Shown: one piece after another, positions 24,454 through 32,625 of the stretch
How positions within the stretch are numbered: the stretch's first letter is position 1
Layout: each line of letters starts with the position of its first letter
Source of the DNA: Pontibacter flavimaris
Lineage (GTDB): Bacteria > Bacteroidota > Bacteroidia > Cytophagales > Hymenobacteraceae
Assembly: GCF_001907195.1 (NCBI RefSeq)
Contig: NZ_LVWA01000012.1
Coordinates: 124,001-188,000, forward strand
Direction: 5' to 3'
DNA: 64,000 bases
The notes under the pieces: generated by a model
Databases searched by the model: none
What the model saw: the letters and a program-made list of their open reading frames with translations, nothing else
What the model was told of the DNA's origin: nothing
Translations under genes and position numbers: made by a program

Positions 24454-25677
24454 TTACTTAAACCGGCAGGAGAGCAAGGTGATGTCGTCGTTGAAGTTGG
24501 CCTCCTCGTTGTAGAGGTTTATCTCGCGGAGCAGCTGCAGGTGCAGCATCTTGGAACTCAGGTAGCGGTGGCGGATAAGGAACTCGATCGTGCCCTCCAC
24601 CCCAAACTCCGCCTCGTCCTCGTCAAAAACCTCCGTCAGGCCATCGGTATAGGCCAGCACTATGGATTTCTCCGGCACGTGCACCCTGCCCACGTTCATG
24701 AACGGCAGCACGTCGAACACGCCCAGCATGGTGCAGCCATCGTTCAGGAGCGTGTGCGTGCTATCCTCATACAGCAGTATGGGCGCGTTGTGGCCGGCAT
24801 TCACATAGCTCAGCTCGCGGGTGCGGCGGTTATACAGGGCCACAAAGGTGGTGATGAACTTCTCGGCGATCGCGTTGCGGTAGATCAGGTGGTTGAGCTC
24901 CGACACCACCGTGTTCAGGTCAGAGGTCTGCCGCAGGATGGTGCGCAGGCCCGCCTGGAAGTTCGACATCAGCAAGGAGGCCGGCACCCCCTTCCCCGAC
25001 ACGTCCGCCACGCAGAACAGAAACTGGTCCGCGTCGATCTCGATGAAATCGTAGTAGTCGCCGCCAATGGAAGAATGCGGGATGTAGCTGGCATGGATGG
25101 CCACGTCCTTGTCGTTAGGCAGGCTCTTGGGGAACAGCATGGACTGCACCTCGCGGGCAATCTCGATCTCGCGGCGGATGGACTCCTGGGCCAGTCGCTG
25201 GCGGGCCATGCGGTGGTTCTCGATGGCCACGAGCATGATGTTACTGATCGTCTGGATGAAGTTAAGCGCGTCCAGGCTGCTGGAGTATTTCTCGATCTTG
25301 CCGATCATCACGAAGGCCAGCACCTTGCCATTGTGCAAAATCGGGATTACGATATCAAAGCAGCGCCACTTCTTCTCCACCTGCATCTTCGATACTTTCG
25401 TGATCTCCTTCAGCTGCAAGACCTCCTCCGGCAGTTGCACTTTGGTGAAGTCCTGCTCGGTTCCGGTACATATCATGCACTGCCAGTTCTCGTCGTGCAC
25501 AAACAGCGTGATGCGGGCTATGCTTAGCTGAGCCAGCAGGGTAAAGCGGTATATTTTGTACAGCGAAGCCTCCGGCAGGTTGGCATTGATGGCCTGCGTG
25601 ATCTCAAGCAGCGCCGACAACTCCAGCTTCTTCAAGTTAAGTTCCTGCTGTGGGTTCGGTACGGATATATCAGACAT
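24454..25677 (-). CDS. GAF-domain PP2C/SpoIIE-type phosphatase
   Basis: A 407-residue cytosolic regulator. Residues about 20-170 look like a GAF sensor domain (LSALLEITQAINANLPEASLYKIYRF), joined by a helix containing RREIEIAREVQSMLFPK to a SpoIIE-type PP2C domain from about 200 onward. Metal aspartates are visible in IGGDYYDF, VADVSGKGVPASLLM and AYTDGLTEVFDEDE. Such phosphatases act on phosphorylated anti-anti-sigma or response regulator partners, often in stress signalling. No partner is adjacent. Confidence 0.9.
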   Translation of the reverse strand: MSDISVPNPQQELNLKKLELSALLEITQAINANLPEASLYKIYRFTLLAQLSIARITLFVHDENWQCMICTGTEQDFTKVQLPEEVLQLKEITKVSKMQVEKKWRCFDIVIPILHNGKVLAFVMIGKIEKYSSSLDALNFIQTISNIMLVAIENHRMARQRLAQESIRREIEIAREVQSMLFPKSLPNDKDVAIHASYIPHSSIGGDYYDFIEIDADQFLFCVADVSGKGVPASLLMSNFQAGLRTILRQTSDLNTVVSELNHLIYRNAIAEKFITTFVALYNRRTRELSYVNAGHNAPILLYEDSTHTLLNDGCTMLGVFDVLPFMNVGRVHVPEKSIVLAYTDGLTEVFDEDEAEFGVEGTIEFLIRHRYLSSKMLHLQLLREINLYNEEANFNDDITLLSCRFK

Positions 25678-26249
25678 TCACTATCAGCATTTTAGATCGC
25701 AAGCATCCCTATTCTTTCTGTATTCGTAAGTGCGGGTGGATGCTAAGGTACAGTAAACATATAAAAAAAAGGCCAGCTTTGGCAGCTGTTCACGTAAAAC
25801 CTCGCGCCTCTTTCCTCAGGTGATTTGGTAAGCCGCACTTTCCCTAACGCACTAAAGGCTGCCTGGCCGGGTGGCTCAAAGGTGCTGCCAACCTGTGCCC
25901 ATAACGATACCCAGGCCCCACTTGTTTGACCGCAGTAGGGGAATTATTACCAGCCACTCCGAAACTCTCAGTACCTGAATTGCTTCCGCTCAATATTAAT
26001 TCATACTATATAGCTGGGCTGCTTTTGGATCCGCACCAGACTAGCGATAAAGCTTTCATTTTATACTTCTCTAGCGAGTATCAGCACTTTACAGCACATA
26101 GCGGGCTGCTTATCAGTTACTTTACATATCATACTTACGAAGCTACTTGAAGACAAATCAGAATAAATTTCTTCAGCTAGCGCAGCGTACGTAGCAACTG
26201 CGGTCATGCTTGCAGCCCAGAACAGGTACTATGCTGCCGCTTCTGCAGC
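25678..26249. other. Non-coding gap
   Basis: About 570 bases between the phosphatase gene and the small protein gene. An open frame at 25926-26150 on the plus strand has no domain-like features. One TATACTT heptamer (near 26063). The right part presumably holds read-out of the glycosyltransferase operon. Nothing else is recognised. Confidence 0.5.
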
Positions 26250-26507
26250 TCAGATGGAGTTGTGCGCCACCAGGCCAGCCTTGGTGGCCAGGAAAAAGTA
26301 GTGCTGGCAATGTTTTCCGAAAGTGGCTTCCTCGTACGCATGCTCGGTGTCCGGGTCAGGATAGAATATCCTGACGTACCCTTTCTGTATAAGCTCCTGT
26401 AAAGCAGCACAAAGCTCTTGATCAGTTAAAGAAAGGGTAGTTTTAAGGTCGGGGTACGAGGTTACAAAGTATAGCTCGTCCAGGATGTCAAACTCGTTGT
26501 TGCTCAT
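26250..26507 (-). CDS. Conserved-looking small protein, winged-helix-like
   Basis: An 85-residue protein from the ATG at 26507; the longer frame from 26570 lies inside the preceding gene. The sequence NEFDILDELYFVTSYPDL then LSLTDQELCAALQELIQKGYVRIFYPD looks like a compact winged-helix fold (helix, helix, strand turn), with a cysteine- and histidine-bearing tail. I do not recognise a named family. It overlaps the GT2 gene by 20 bases, so it is the third member of that operon. Confidence 0.6.
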   Translation of the reverse strand: MSNNEFDILDELYFVTSYPDLKTTLSLTDQELCAALQELIQKGYVRIFYPDPDTEHAYEEATFGKHCQHYFFLATKAGLVAHNSI

Positions 26508-27636
26508 AAGTTCTGATGGTTCGGCCTTTCCAGTTGTAGCGGCCCCAAAGGCCCAGAACAGCTGTAACAAGCACGTATGGGATGTATACCAACTGCAGCG
26601 GCAGCATGTACCAGAGGTAGCGGCGCGCCTGCAGGAAATCAGTTATCTCTTTTAAAAATAAGAAATCAACGGCAAACTTGGTAAGATACGTCGCTAAAAA
26701 GACCCGGATGGATAGGCTGCCCCACAAAGCCAGCGGTATGGCCAGGAACAGCAGCAGGTTTACCAGGAAAACACACAGCGCCACCAGCTGCACCCGCAGG
26801 TTCTGATAAGACTTCCACTTACTGGCCCACCTTACCCGCTGTTGTACAAAGGAAATCAGTGTTTTGCGCGCCGAAGTATAAACCATTGCTTCAGCATCTC
26901 TCAGGAACCTCGCCCGGCCCGGATATGCCTGGTGCACCTTGTGCAGCAGGAACTCATCGTCGCCGCTGGCAATATTCTCGTTTCCGGCAAAGCCGCCTAC
27001 CCGCTCGAAAATATCTTTGCGGTAGGCCAGGTTCGCACCATTGCACATGTTGGGTTGGCCCATCGCAATGGAAGCACCCCCAATCCCGATCAGGCTGGAG
27101 AACTCTACCAACTGCATCCGCTCGAAGTGGGTGTGGGTGTGGTGAAAACTCACCGGTCCGCTGATGAAGTAGGGTTGCTCGGTTTCGTAGAGATAAGCAT
27201 AGCTGCGCAGCCACCCCGGTCCTACCCGGCAGTCGCCGTCGGTAAACACCAGCAGTTCGCCCCGGGCCTGCTCCACCCCCAACTGCACGGCCGCTTTCTT
27301 TCCGCCATACTTTGCATAATCACCTAGGCGAAGACACCTCACCGAAAGGCTGGAGGAAAGTATGAATTGCTCTACCAAGGCCGCCGTTGTGTCATCCGAG
27401 TGATCGTCCACCACCAGCACCTCCACCAGCTCACGGGGGTACTGCTGGCGCTCCAGGTCTTGCAGCAAGTACAGGATATTTCCGGCTTCGTTACGGACAG
27501 GAATGATGACGGTAAGGCGGGTGGAGGGCTGAAAGCTGGGAGGTGCAACCACAGCAGGCATACGTTTCCAGGCCAGCCACCGACTCAGAATAATCCAACT
27601 GTACCAGAGCAGCGAGAGCAGGAGCAGCCACGTCAT
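26488..27636 (-). CDS. Glycosyltransferase family 2, membrane-bound
   Basis: About 382 residues from the ATG at 27636, chosen because it overlaps the upstream stop as ATGA and begins with a membrane helix ([16 protein letters not shown]). The GT-A domain shows LTVIIPVRNEAGNILYLL, the VLVVDDHSDDTT loop, VFTDGDCRVGPGW and SGDDEFLLHKV. QQRVRWASKWKSY is the acceptor-side QxxRW-like motif. Three C-terminal helices follow. It probably decorates a lipid or exopolysaccharide, with no sugar specificity visible. Confidence 0.87.
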   Translation of the reverse strand: MTWLLLLSLLWYSWIILSRWLAWKRMPAVVAPPSFQPSTRLTVIIPVRNEAGNILYLLQDLERQQYPRELVEVLVVDDHSDDTTAALVEQFILSSSLSVRCLRLGDYAKYGGKKAAVQLGVEQARGELLVFTDGDCRVGPGWLRSYAYLYETEQPYFISGPVSFHHTHTHFERMQLVEFSSLIGIGGASIAMGQPNMCNGANLAYRKDIFERVGGFAGNENIASGDDEFLLHKVHQAYPGRARFLRDAEAMVYTSARKTLISFVQQRVRWASKWKSYQNLRVQLVALCVFLVNLLLFLAIPLALWGSLSIRVFLATYLTKFAVDFLFLKEITDFLQARRYLWYMLPLQLVYIPYVLVTAVLGLWGRYNWKGRTIRTYEQQRV

Positions 27637-28622
27637 GCCGCCACTCCTTTCCGGGCCAGGCGCAGGCGCAGCACAAAGTATAAACCCAACACGCTGGGCA
27701 CCGCAATGTTGAGCAGCCACAGGCTGAGGCTGGCGCTGAGCACCTGCAGGCGCTCCTGCCCCAGCAGCCCGAACAGGTACATGGCCGATAGCTCCCGCAC
27801 CCCCAGATCAGAAATAAGGCTAACCGACGGCACCACCGATTTTAGGAAGAATGTCCCCGATACGCCACTGATATACTGCAGCGGGCTAAGGCGCACCTCA
27901 TAAAGTATGAGTAGAAGTATAAACTGCACCAGGAACACCGCATAGCGCCCCAACGAGAGCCACAGCAGCCGCATCATCTCACCGGAAGTATAAGTCCCCA
28001 TAATAGACAGGTATGGCACAAACTTGCGCAGCGGCCGGATGGCAGCCACCACAGCCACCATCGCCCTGGCGTTGTAGAGCAGCAGCAACATGGCCCCGCT
28101 CAGGCAGAGCAGCAGCACAAAAACGCTCAGCGACACGCCGGGGTAGCGCTGCCAGCCAAAGGCAAGTACAAAGTATAGCAAACCCACCGAACCGGCCAGC
28201 ACCGTGGCCACCAGCTGGCAGAACCTCCCGATGAAGATGGCCCCGATTGCCTCCAGCCGCTGCCGGCTCTTCAGTTCCAGTACCCGGCCGGCATAGTCGC
28301 CTAAACGGTTGGGAGTTATAAAGCCCAGCGTAAGGCCCACCATCACGGCGCGGTAGGCGCGCCAGAACGAGATGGGCTCCAGTTTTTGGCCCAGCAGCTG
28401 CCACTTGCGCGCCTCAAAGCCCCAATTCACAGGAATAAGGGCGGCTGTAAGTATAAATAGAAAGCGCAGCGGGCTCTGCAGCGCATTGCTTAAAATCCCG
28501 CCCCAACTCAGCAGGGTGTCGGGTGCCGTAAAGATGGCCTGGTAGAGCAGGAACAGCGTGAGCGCTACCACCAGCACCTTTGCCAGGACCAAAAGGAATT
28601 TTCTATGCGGCTTGATGTTCAA
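27633..28622 (-). CDS. Lysylphosphatidylglycerol synthase-like membrane protein (UPF0104)
   Basis: A 329-residue protein of eight or so membrane helices, matching the UPF0104/LPG_synthase_TM family. Seen are the basic N-terminus MNIKPHRKF before the first helix, [20 protein letters not shown] near residue 100 (the family's conserved P-x-R-x-G-D/E segment), and [17 protein letters not shown] near residue 260. The C-terminal catalytic domain of true MprF proteins is absent. These TM-only proteins are proposed lipid flippases. Its stop overlaps the GT2 start, so lipid-linked glycan handling is a fair inference. Confidence 0.82.
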   Translation of the reverse strand: MNIKPHRKFLLVLAKVLVVALTLFLLYQAIFTAPDTLLSWGGILSNALQSPLRFLFILTAALIPVNWGFEARKWQLLGQKLEPISFWRAYRAVMVGLTLGFITPNRLGDYAGRVLELKSRQRLEAIGAIFIGRFCQLVATVLAGSVGLLYFVLAFGWQRYPGVSLSVFVLLLCLSGAMLLLLYNARAMVAVVAAIRPLRKFVPYLSIMGTYTSGEMMRLLWLSLGRYAVFLVQFILLLILYEVRLSPLQYISGVSGTFFLKSVVPSVSLISDLGVRELSAMYLFGLLGQERLQVLSASLSLWLLNIAVPSVLGLYFVLRLRLARKGVAA

Positions 28623-28640
28623 GTTAATGTCTTAATTTTG
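28612..28640 (+). promoter_or_regulatory. Promoter of ruvC
   Basis: TTG (28612-28614), 18 bases, then TAATTTTG (28633-28640), a complete -33/-7 match ending only 6 bases before the ruvC ATG at 28647. The -33 box lies inside the first codons of the divergent UPF0104 gene, and the implied ruvC leader is nearly absent. Confidence 0.65.
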
Positions 28641-28646
28641 CGCCCT

Positions 28647-29219
28647 ATGGCTTACTCTACTGCACTACCACCCCACAAACTCATCCTTGGCATCGATCCC
28701 GGCACACAGGTAATGGGCTACGGCCTGATCGAAGTGACTGGCGCTAAGGTGCAGGTGCTGCAGTTTGGCGTCATCCACCTGAAGAGCTACAGTAACCACG
28801 CCATCAAGTTAAAGAAAATTTTTGACCGGATGATACAGCTCATCGACGAGTACCTCCCCGACGAGCTGGCCATCGAGTCGCCTTTCTACGGCACCAACGT
28901 GCAGAGCATGCTCAAATTGGGACGCGCGCAGGGGGTAGCCATCGCCGCAGCCCTCTCCCGCGACATCCCTTACGTGGAGTATGCGCCCAAGAAGATCAAG
29001 CAGTCCATCACCGGCAACGGGAACGCCTCCAAGGAGCAAGTAGCGGCTATGCTGATGCAGATTCTGAAGATACAGGAAGTGCCGAAGCTGCTGGATGCCA
29101 CCGACGCCCTGGGCGTGGCGCTCTGCCACCATTACCAGAAAGGCAATAATGCCAAGCAGGGCGGGAAATCCTGGAAGAGTTTTCTGACGGATAACCCGGA
29201 TCGGTTGGCGGGGAAGTAA
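28647..29219 (+). CDS. ruvC: Holliday junction resolvase RuvC
   Basis: About 190 residues from the ATG at 28647 (the upstream ATG at 28605 would lie across the promoter). RuvC cuts Holliday junctions at the end of recombination with RuvAB. Acidic active-site residues are seen in LGIDPGT (Asp, residue about 17), in LAIESPFYG (Glu) and in [13 protein letters not shown] (Asp pair). [13 protein letters not shown] is diagnostic. The C-terminus [14 protein letters not shown] is a short extension. It is divergent from the membrane protein operon. Confidence 0.95.
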   Translation: MAYSTALPPHKLILGIDPGTQVMGYGLIEVTGAKVQVLQFGVIHLKSYSNHAIKLKKIFDRMIQLIDEYLPDELAIESPFYGTNVQSMLKLGRAQGVAIAAALSRDIPYVEYAPKKIKQSITGNGNASKEQVAAMLMQILKIQEVPKLLDATDALGVALCHHYQKGNNAKQGGKSWKSFLTDNPDRLAGK

Positions 29220-29855
29220 GTTTATACTTGCTATAAGCTATTCCTGGCGCAGCCGGGCGCCTGTAGATTTGCCTATTTTAGCCGCTTCCTCTCATGGCGC
29301 AAGTCTTCAGACTTGTGTCTTACTATGGTGTCAAGTTTGTAACTTGACTGGCTTGAAGAGCCATACTTTCATACTTGCACGAATTATACTGTACACTTGA
29401 GCTATACTTCATTATACTTTCCTAGCTGCTGCTTCCTTCCACTTGAACTAAGCTATACTTACTAGCAACCGCTGATCCTCTAGTTCCCACAAGCCTACTG
29501 TTGCATTTCCTGCTTTGGTGCTCTCAAGCCCGAGAGGGCTCCCCGATATGCATCGGGGTAAACTCTCTTTGGTATCGCGCTGTGTTCCCTCCTGCCTCCG
29601 CTGCGCTACGGCTGCCCTTGACGGGCACCGGATCTCACAAGGCGCTCAACCCAAGGACTGGGTTCAGATTCGATAGCCACGGTCATTGCTATGGAACAAG
29701 TATAAGTCCCCCTTTGAAGGGGGCTGGGGGATGTAATCCTGTGCTGAAAAGCTCCCCTCCTTGGATAAGGAGGGGTTAGGGGTGGTTGGACCCGGCACTA
29801 ATACCCTCTCCTACTCGGGAGCAGCGATTACTCATCAGATAGAATCCACCAAAAC
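29220..29855. other. Repeat- and hairpin-rich gap
   Basis: Over 600 bases without a gene. It holds a dense cluster of TATACTT heptamers (29221-29460), a GC-rich stretch with nested hairpins (29532-29567, with core stem CCCCGAT/ATCGGGG at 29541-29558) and an AACCC/GGGTT hairpin near 29650. A third, shorter relative of the C-rich palindromic repeat lies at 29708-29775. It looks like an accretion of small repetitive elements. Confidence 0.6.
29708..29775. repeat. C-rich double hairpin, relative of the 125-bp palindrome
   Basis: Two hairpins in a row: CCCCCTT/AAGGGGG (29708-29723) and CCCCTCCTT/AAGGAGGGG (29754-29775), followed by GTTAGGGGTGG. That last word is shared with the elements at 40603 and 47591, so this is probably a divergent or truncated member of the same family. 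Confidence 0.5.
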
Positions 29856-29888
29856 AAAAAGAGCCGGCGCTTCTGCAGCGCCGGCTCT
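29856..29888 (-). terminator. Intrinsic terminator after the HIT gene
   Basis: An 11-bp GC-rich stem, AGAGCCGGCGC (29860-29870) with GCGCCGGCTCT (29878-29888), is followed on the minus strand by a T-run. It sits 26 bases past the HIT stop and ends the greA-HIT transcript. Confidence 0.85.
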
Positions 29889-29914
29889 CCCAAATTTCTT
29901 TTTCCAGATATCTT

Positions 29915-30316
29915 CTACAAAGCGTCGTAAGCCTGCTTTATTTTCTGAGCGGTCTCCTCGAACTCCTCTTTGCTGAACTGCTTTTTGTTAGCGAAGTTCA
30001 TATCCTGCATGCTGTTGAGCGGGATGAGGTGCACGTGGGCGTGCGGCACTTCCAGGCCTACCACGGCTACGCCTATGCGCTCGCAGGGCACTACCTTCTC
30101 CACGGCGGCCGCCACTTTCTTGGCGAAGGCCATCAGGCCCAGGTATAGCTCATCGTCGAGGTCGAAGATATAGTCGATCTGCTGCTTCGGTATCACCAGG
30201 GTATGGCCCTTGGCGGTCGGGAACACGTCCAGAAAGGCCAGGTAGCGGTCGTCCTCGGCCACCTTGTAGGCCGGTATCTCCCCGTTTACGATCTTGGTGA
30301 ATAGCGAGGCTTCCAT
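29915..30316 (-). CDS. HIT family nucleotide hydrolase
   Basis: A 133-residue histidine-triad protein of the HINT/HIT group, cytosolic enzymes that cleave nucleoside phosphoramidates or related AMP conjugates. The triad is HAHVHLIP near residue 93. FTKIVNGEIPAYKVAEDD at the start and LVIPKQQIDYIFDLDDE are family typical. It follows greA by 3 bases, a pairing common in Bacteroidota, and ends at a strong terminator. Confidence 0.93.
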   Translation of the reverse strand: MEASLFTKIVNGEIPAYKVAEDDRYLAFLDVFPTAKGHTLVIPKQQIDYIFDLDDELYLGLMAFAKKVAAAVEKVVPCERIGVAVVGLEVPHAHVHLIPLNSMQDMNFANKKQFSKEEFEETAQKIKQAYDAL

Positions 30317-30319
30317 AGT

Positions 30320-30793
30320 TTAGCGACTGATTTCTAATACTTCAAATTTTATTTTTCCGGCCGGCACCGTGATCTCGGCCACATCGCCTACCGATTTGCC
30401 CAGCAGGCCCTTGCCGATCGGCGACTTCACGGAGATCTTCCCTGCTGCCAGGTCGGCCTCCTCCTCGGCTACCAAAGTATAATCAACGACCATGTTGTTC
30501 TTCAGGTTCTTGATCTTTACTTTGGAGAGGATCAGCGCCTTGCTGGCGTCCAGGTTCGACTCGTCGATGAGGCGTGCGTTGCCCACAATCTCCTCCATCT
30601 TGGAGATCTTCAGTTCCAGGTGTCCCTGGGCGTCTTTGGCGGCATCATACTCGGCGTTCTCGCTCAGGTCGCCCTTATCGCGTGCCTCGGCCAGTTGGCG
30701 GGCCACCTCAGAGCGGCCCTTTGTCTTGAGCTCTGCTAACTCGTCTTTCAGCTTTTGCAGCCCTTCAGCAGTGTAATAATTGAACTTGCTCAT
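30320..30793 (-). CDS. greA: Transcription elongation factor GreA
   Basis: A 157-residue GreA. The N-terminal coiled coil runs to about residue 75 and includes the tip with acidic residues (EARDKGDLSENAEYDAAKDAQG) that enters the polymerase secondary channel. The C-terminal FKBP-like domain ends at PAGKIKFEVLEI. GreA rescues backtracked polymerase by stimulating RNA cleavage. The gene is preceded by a strong intrinsic terminator placed 33 bases before the start codon, so its expression may be attenuated. HIT follows after 3 bases. Confidence 0.95.
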   Translation of the reverse strand: MSKFNYYTAEGLQKLKDELAELKTKGRSEVARQLAEARDKGDLSENAEYDAAKDAQGHLELKISKMEEIVGNARLIDESNLDASKALILSKVKIKNLKNNMVVDYTLVAEEEADLAAGKISVKSPIGKGLLGKSVGDVAEITVPAGKIKFEVLEISR

Positions 30794-30825
30794 AATTAGG
30801 TTTTCACGTTTTAAAACACAAAAAC

Positions 30826-30862
30826 AAAGAGAACGGTTATGGCCTGCATAACCGTTCTCTTT
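30826..30862 (-). terminator. Terminator-like hairpin in the greA leader
   Basis: A perfect 16-bp stem (30826-30841 with 30847-30862) and 5-base loop is followed on the minus strand by TTTGTTTTTGTGTTTT. It lies between a likely greA promoter (30999) and the greA start. It may instead end read-through from the dehydrogenase operon, whose last stop is about 240 bases upstream. Confidence 0.7.
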
Positions 30863-30998
30863 GCCAAATATGTAAAATTATTTAAATCTTTTCCAGTGAG
30901 GCGGCAGGTAAAATAAAGCTGCTTCCCCGTTTAGCATAAGCCTGACTTTTTGCTTTCCTGATCGCCGGAAGGGCTCCTCCCTCACAGCGTAAGTAAAG

Positions 30999-31006
30999 CA
31001 AAGATA
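30999..31006 (-). promoter_or_regulatory. greA: Candidate greA promoter -7 element
   Basis: TATCTTTG on the minus strand matches TAnnTTTG. It lies 94 bases beyond the dehydrogenase stop and about 205 bases before greA, upstream of the leader terminator. No TTG is found at the -33 position, so the call is tentative. Confidence 0.4.
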
Positions 31007-31099
31007 AAAATATTTATGATATCCTGCTTAAAATTTTTTCTGTGCTAAAACCGCACCCGTCCTTAGGCTGCCAGCCGATCAGGTAAGTATAAGCAGCTG

Positions 31100-32053
31100 C
31101 TACTTCGCCAGCAGTTGCTGCACTTTCTGCACCAGCACCTCGTTTATCTTTACGTAGGATTCGTGCGTCCAGCCGGCAATGTGGGGGGTTAAAATTACAT
31201 TCGGCGCTGAGGCCAGGTAGTCGAAATCCTGCTGTTGCTGCGCTGTTAAAGTATGAAGCTTTTCATTTTCCAGCACGTCCAGGGCGGCGCCTTTTATACT
31301 TCCCGCTTTTAGGTGCCGCACCAGCGCCTGCTGGTCCACCACATCGCCGCGTGAGGTGTTCAGGAACCAGACCGGTTTGCTGAAGCCACTGAAGAAGGCC
31401 TCGTTGGCGAAGGACAGGTTCTCTAGTATGAACGGGATGTGCAGGCTTACGATGTCTGCCTCAGCCTGGAGTTGCTCCAGCGATACGCGCGCCACCGGCC
31501 CGCTGATCTTCTCCGGTGCGAAGCGGTCATAGGCCAGCAGGCGGCAACCGAAGCCCGCCAGCGTGCGCGCCAGGCTCTGCCCCATGTTTCCGAAGCCGAT
31601 AATGCCCACTGTCTTGCCGAAGATCTCCTCGCCACGGTTTTCCTCGCGCAGCCATACTTTCTGCTGCACCTGCCTGTGGCTCCGCGAGATGTTGCGCAAC
31701 AGCGACACCAGCAGCCCGACAGTAAACTCGCCCACCGCCTGGCTGTTGCCCTCGTTGGCAGCCAGAAGTATAATGCCCCGCTCCTGCAGCGCCAACTGAT
31801 CGATATTATCCACGCCCGCGCCGGCCCTTGCCACATACTTTAGCTTTTGGGCCAGTTCCAGCGTCTGCGCTGTGATGTGCATCTTGCTCCGCACTATAAG
31901 CCCCTCGAAGCCCTGCAGCGCCTCCCGCACCTCCTCCGGCTTTATGCCTGGCCGATAATCGGCCTCCACGCCTATACTTTCCAGCATCGGGAAAATGCTC
32001 GGGTGGATCTCGTCGATGATCAGTACTGTGGAAGTGTAGCGTTTTGTAGGCAC
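31100..32053 (-). CDS. D-2-hydroxyacid dehydrogenase (SerA-like, short)
   Basis: A 317-residue NAD-dependent D-isomer 2-hydroxyacid dehydrogenase. The Rossmann motif GIIGFGNMGQSLARTL is near residue 150, the substrate Arg in ARAGAGVDNID, the acid Glu in the NVIL-preceding part, and the catalytic His in LTPHIAGWTHES near residue 290. The ACT domain of full-length 3-phosphoglycerate dehydrogenase is missing, so it may be a phosphoglycerate dehydrogenase of the short kind or act on another hydroxyacid. It is the last gene of the ksgA-mgtE operon. Confidence 0.88.
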   Translation of the reverse strand: MPTKRYTSTVLIIDEIHPSIFPMLESIGVEADYRPGIKPEEVREALQGFEGLIVRSKMHITAQTLELAQKLKYVARAGAGVDNIDQLALQERGIILLAANEGNSQAVGEFTVGLLVSLLRNISRSHRQVQQKVWLREENRGEEIFGKTVGIIGFGNMGQSLARTLAGFGCRLLAYDRFAPEKISGPVARVSLEQLQAEADIVSLHIPFILENLSFANEAFFSGFSKPVWFLNTSRGDVVDQQALVRHLKAGSIKGAALDVLENEKLHTLTAQQQQDFDYLASAPNVILTPHIAGWTHESYVKINEVLVQKVQQLLAK

Positions 32054-32082
32054 GGGGTAGTTAAAGTATAATTTGGGTAAAT

Positions 32083-32616
32083 TCAGTTCAGCTTCGCTGT
32101 CTTTCCTTTATAGAAAGCCTTCACCTCAGTTCCATTAATAATATGCAAAGTATTTAAAGCATCCCATAATTCAGCCTGGTGGTGTTTGGAGCTAAGGTGA
32201 AAAGGGAATTTAAAATTTTGACCTTTAAACGTAAAGGCTAATGAATTATCCACGCCTGCTTGCACAGAGACTGCATAAGCCGATATCCTTTCCTCTCCAT
32301 CATGATCTAGAACGTTCACTGTCAGATCCATAACTTCATAAAAAGGATAAAAAGCACCATTAATACGTAAACCCTCTCTTTCTATAGTTAAGTATCTTCC
32401 TAAGTAGCCGTATAGCTTTTGTTTTCCGCTGTCAAGGTAGAATTGTTGGAAATACATCAGGCCGGCTCCAAAGACGAGAAATGGTATAGAGTACCAGCTA
32501 TCAGGCCACAAAAGATAAAAAACAATGCCTAACAACATAGATATAATCGCATAGTTTGTCAGATCAGGCTTCTCCCGACCTGAAACATAAACACGCGTTT
32601 GAAAAAGAACTGACAT
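32083..32616 (-). CDS. Unknown membrane protein with two helices
   Basis: A 177-residue protein with two hydrophobic segments close together at about 22-38 and 44-60, followed by a soluble domain of beta strands (LTIEREGLRINGAFYPFYEVMDLTVNVLDHDG) like small PH-type or YcxB-like domains. I do not recognise a family. The gene is noticeably richer in A and T than its operon neighbours and lacks the AAGTATR heptamer, which suggests that it was inserted in the operon between mgtE and the dehydrogenase. Spacing is 9 and 29 bases. Confidence 0.65.
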   Translation of the reverse strand: MSVLFQTRVYVSGREKPDLTNYAIISMLLGIVFYLLWPDSWYSIPFLVFGAGLMYFQQFYLDSGKQKLYGYLGRYLTIEREGLRINGAFYPFYEVMDLTVNVLDHDGEERISAYAVSVQAGVDNSLAFTFKGQNFKFPFHLSSKHHQAELWDALNTLHIINGTEVKAFYKGKTAKLN

Positions 32617-32625
32617 GAGCTATAT

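Noticed and set aside
25926..26150. 74-residue plus-strand frame in the gap
   Set aside because: No start context, no recognisable fold or signal, surrounded by non-coding sequence.
29501..29779. 92-residue plus-strand frame in the repeat-rich gap
   Set aside because: Overlaps hairpin repeats and C-rich tracts; Pro/Gly/Ser-rich chance frame.
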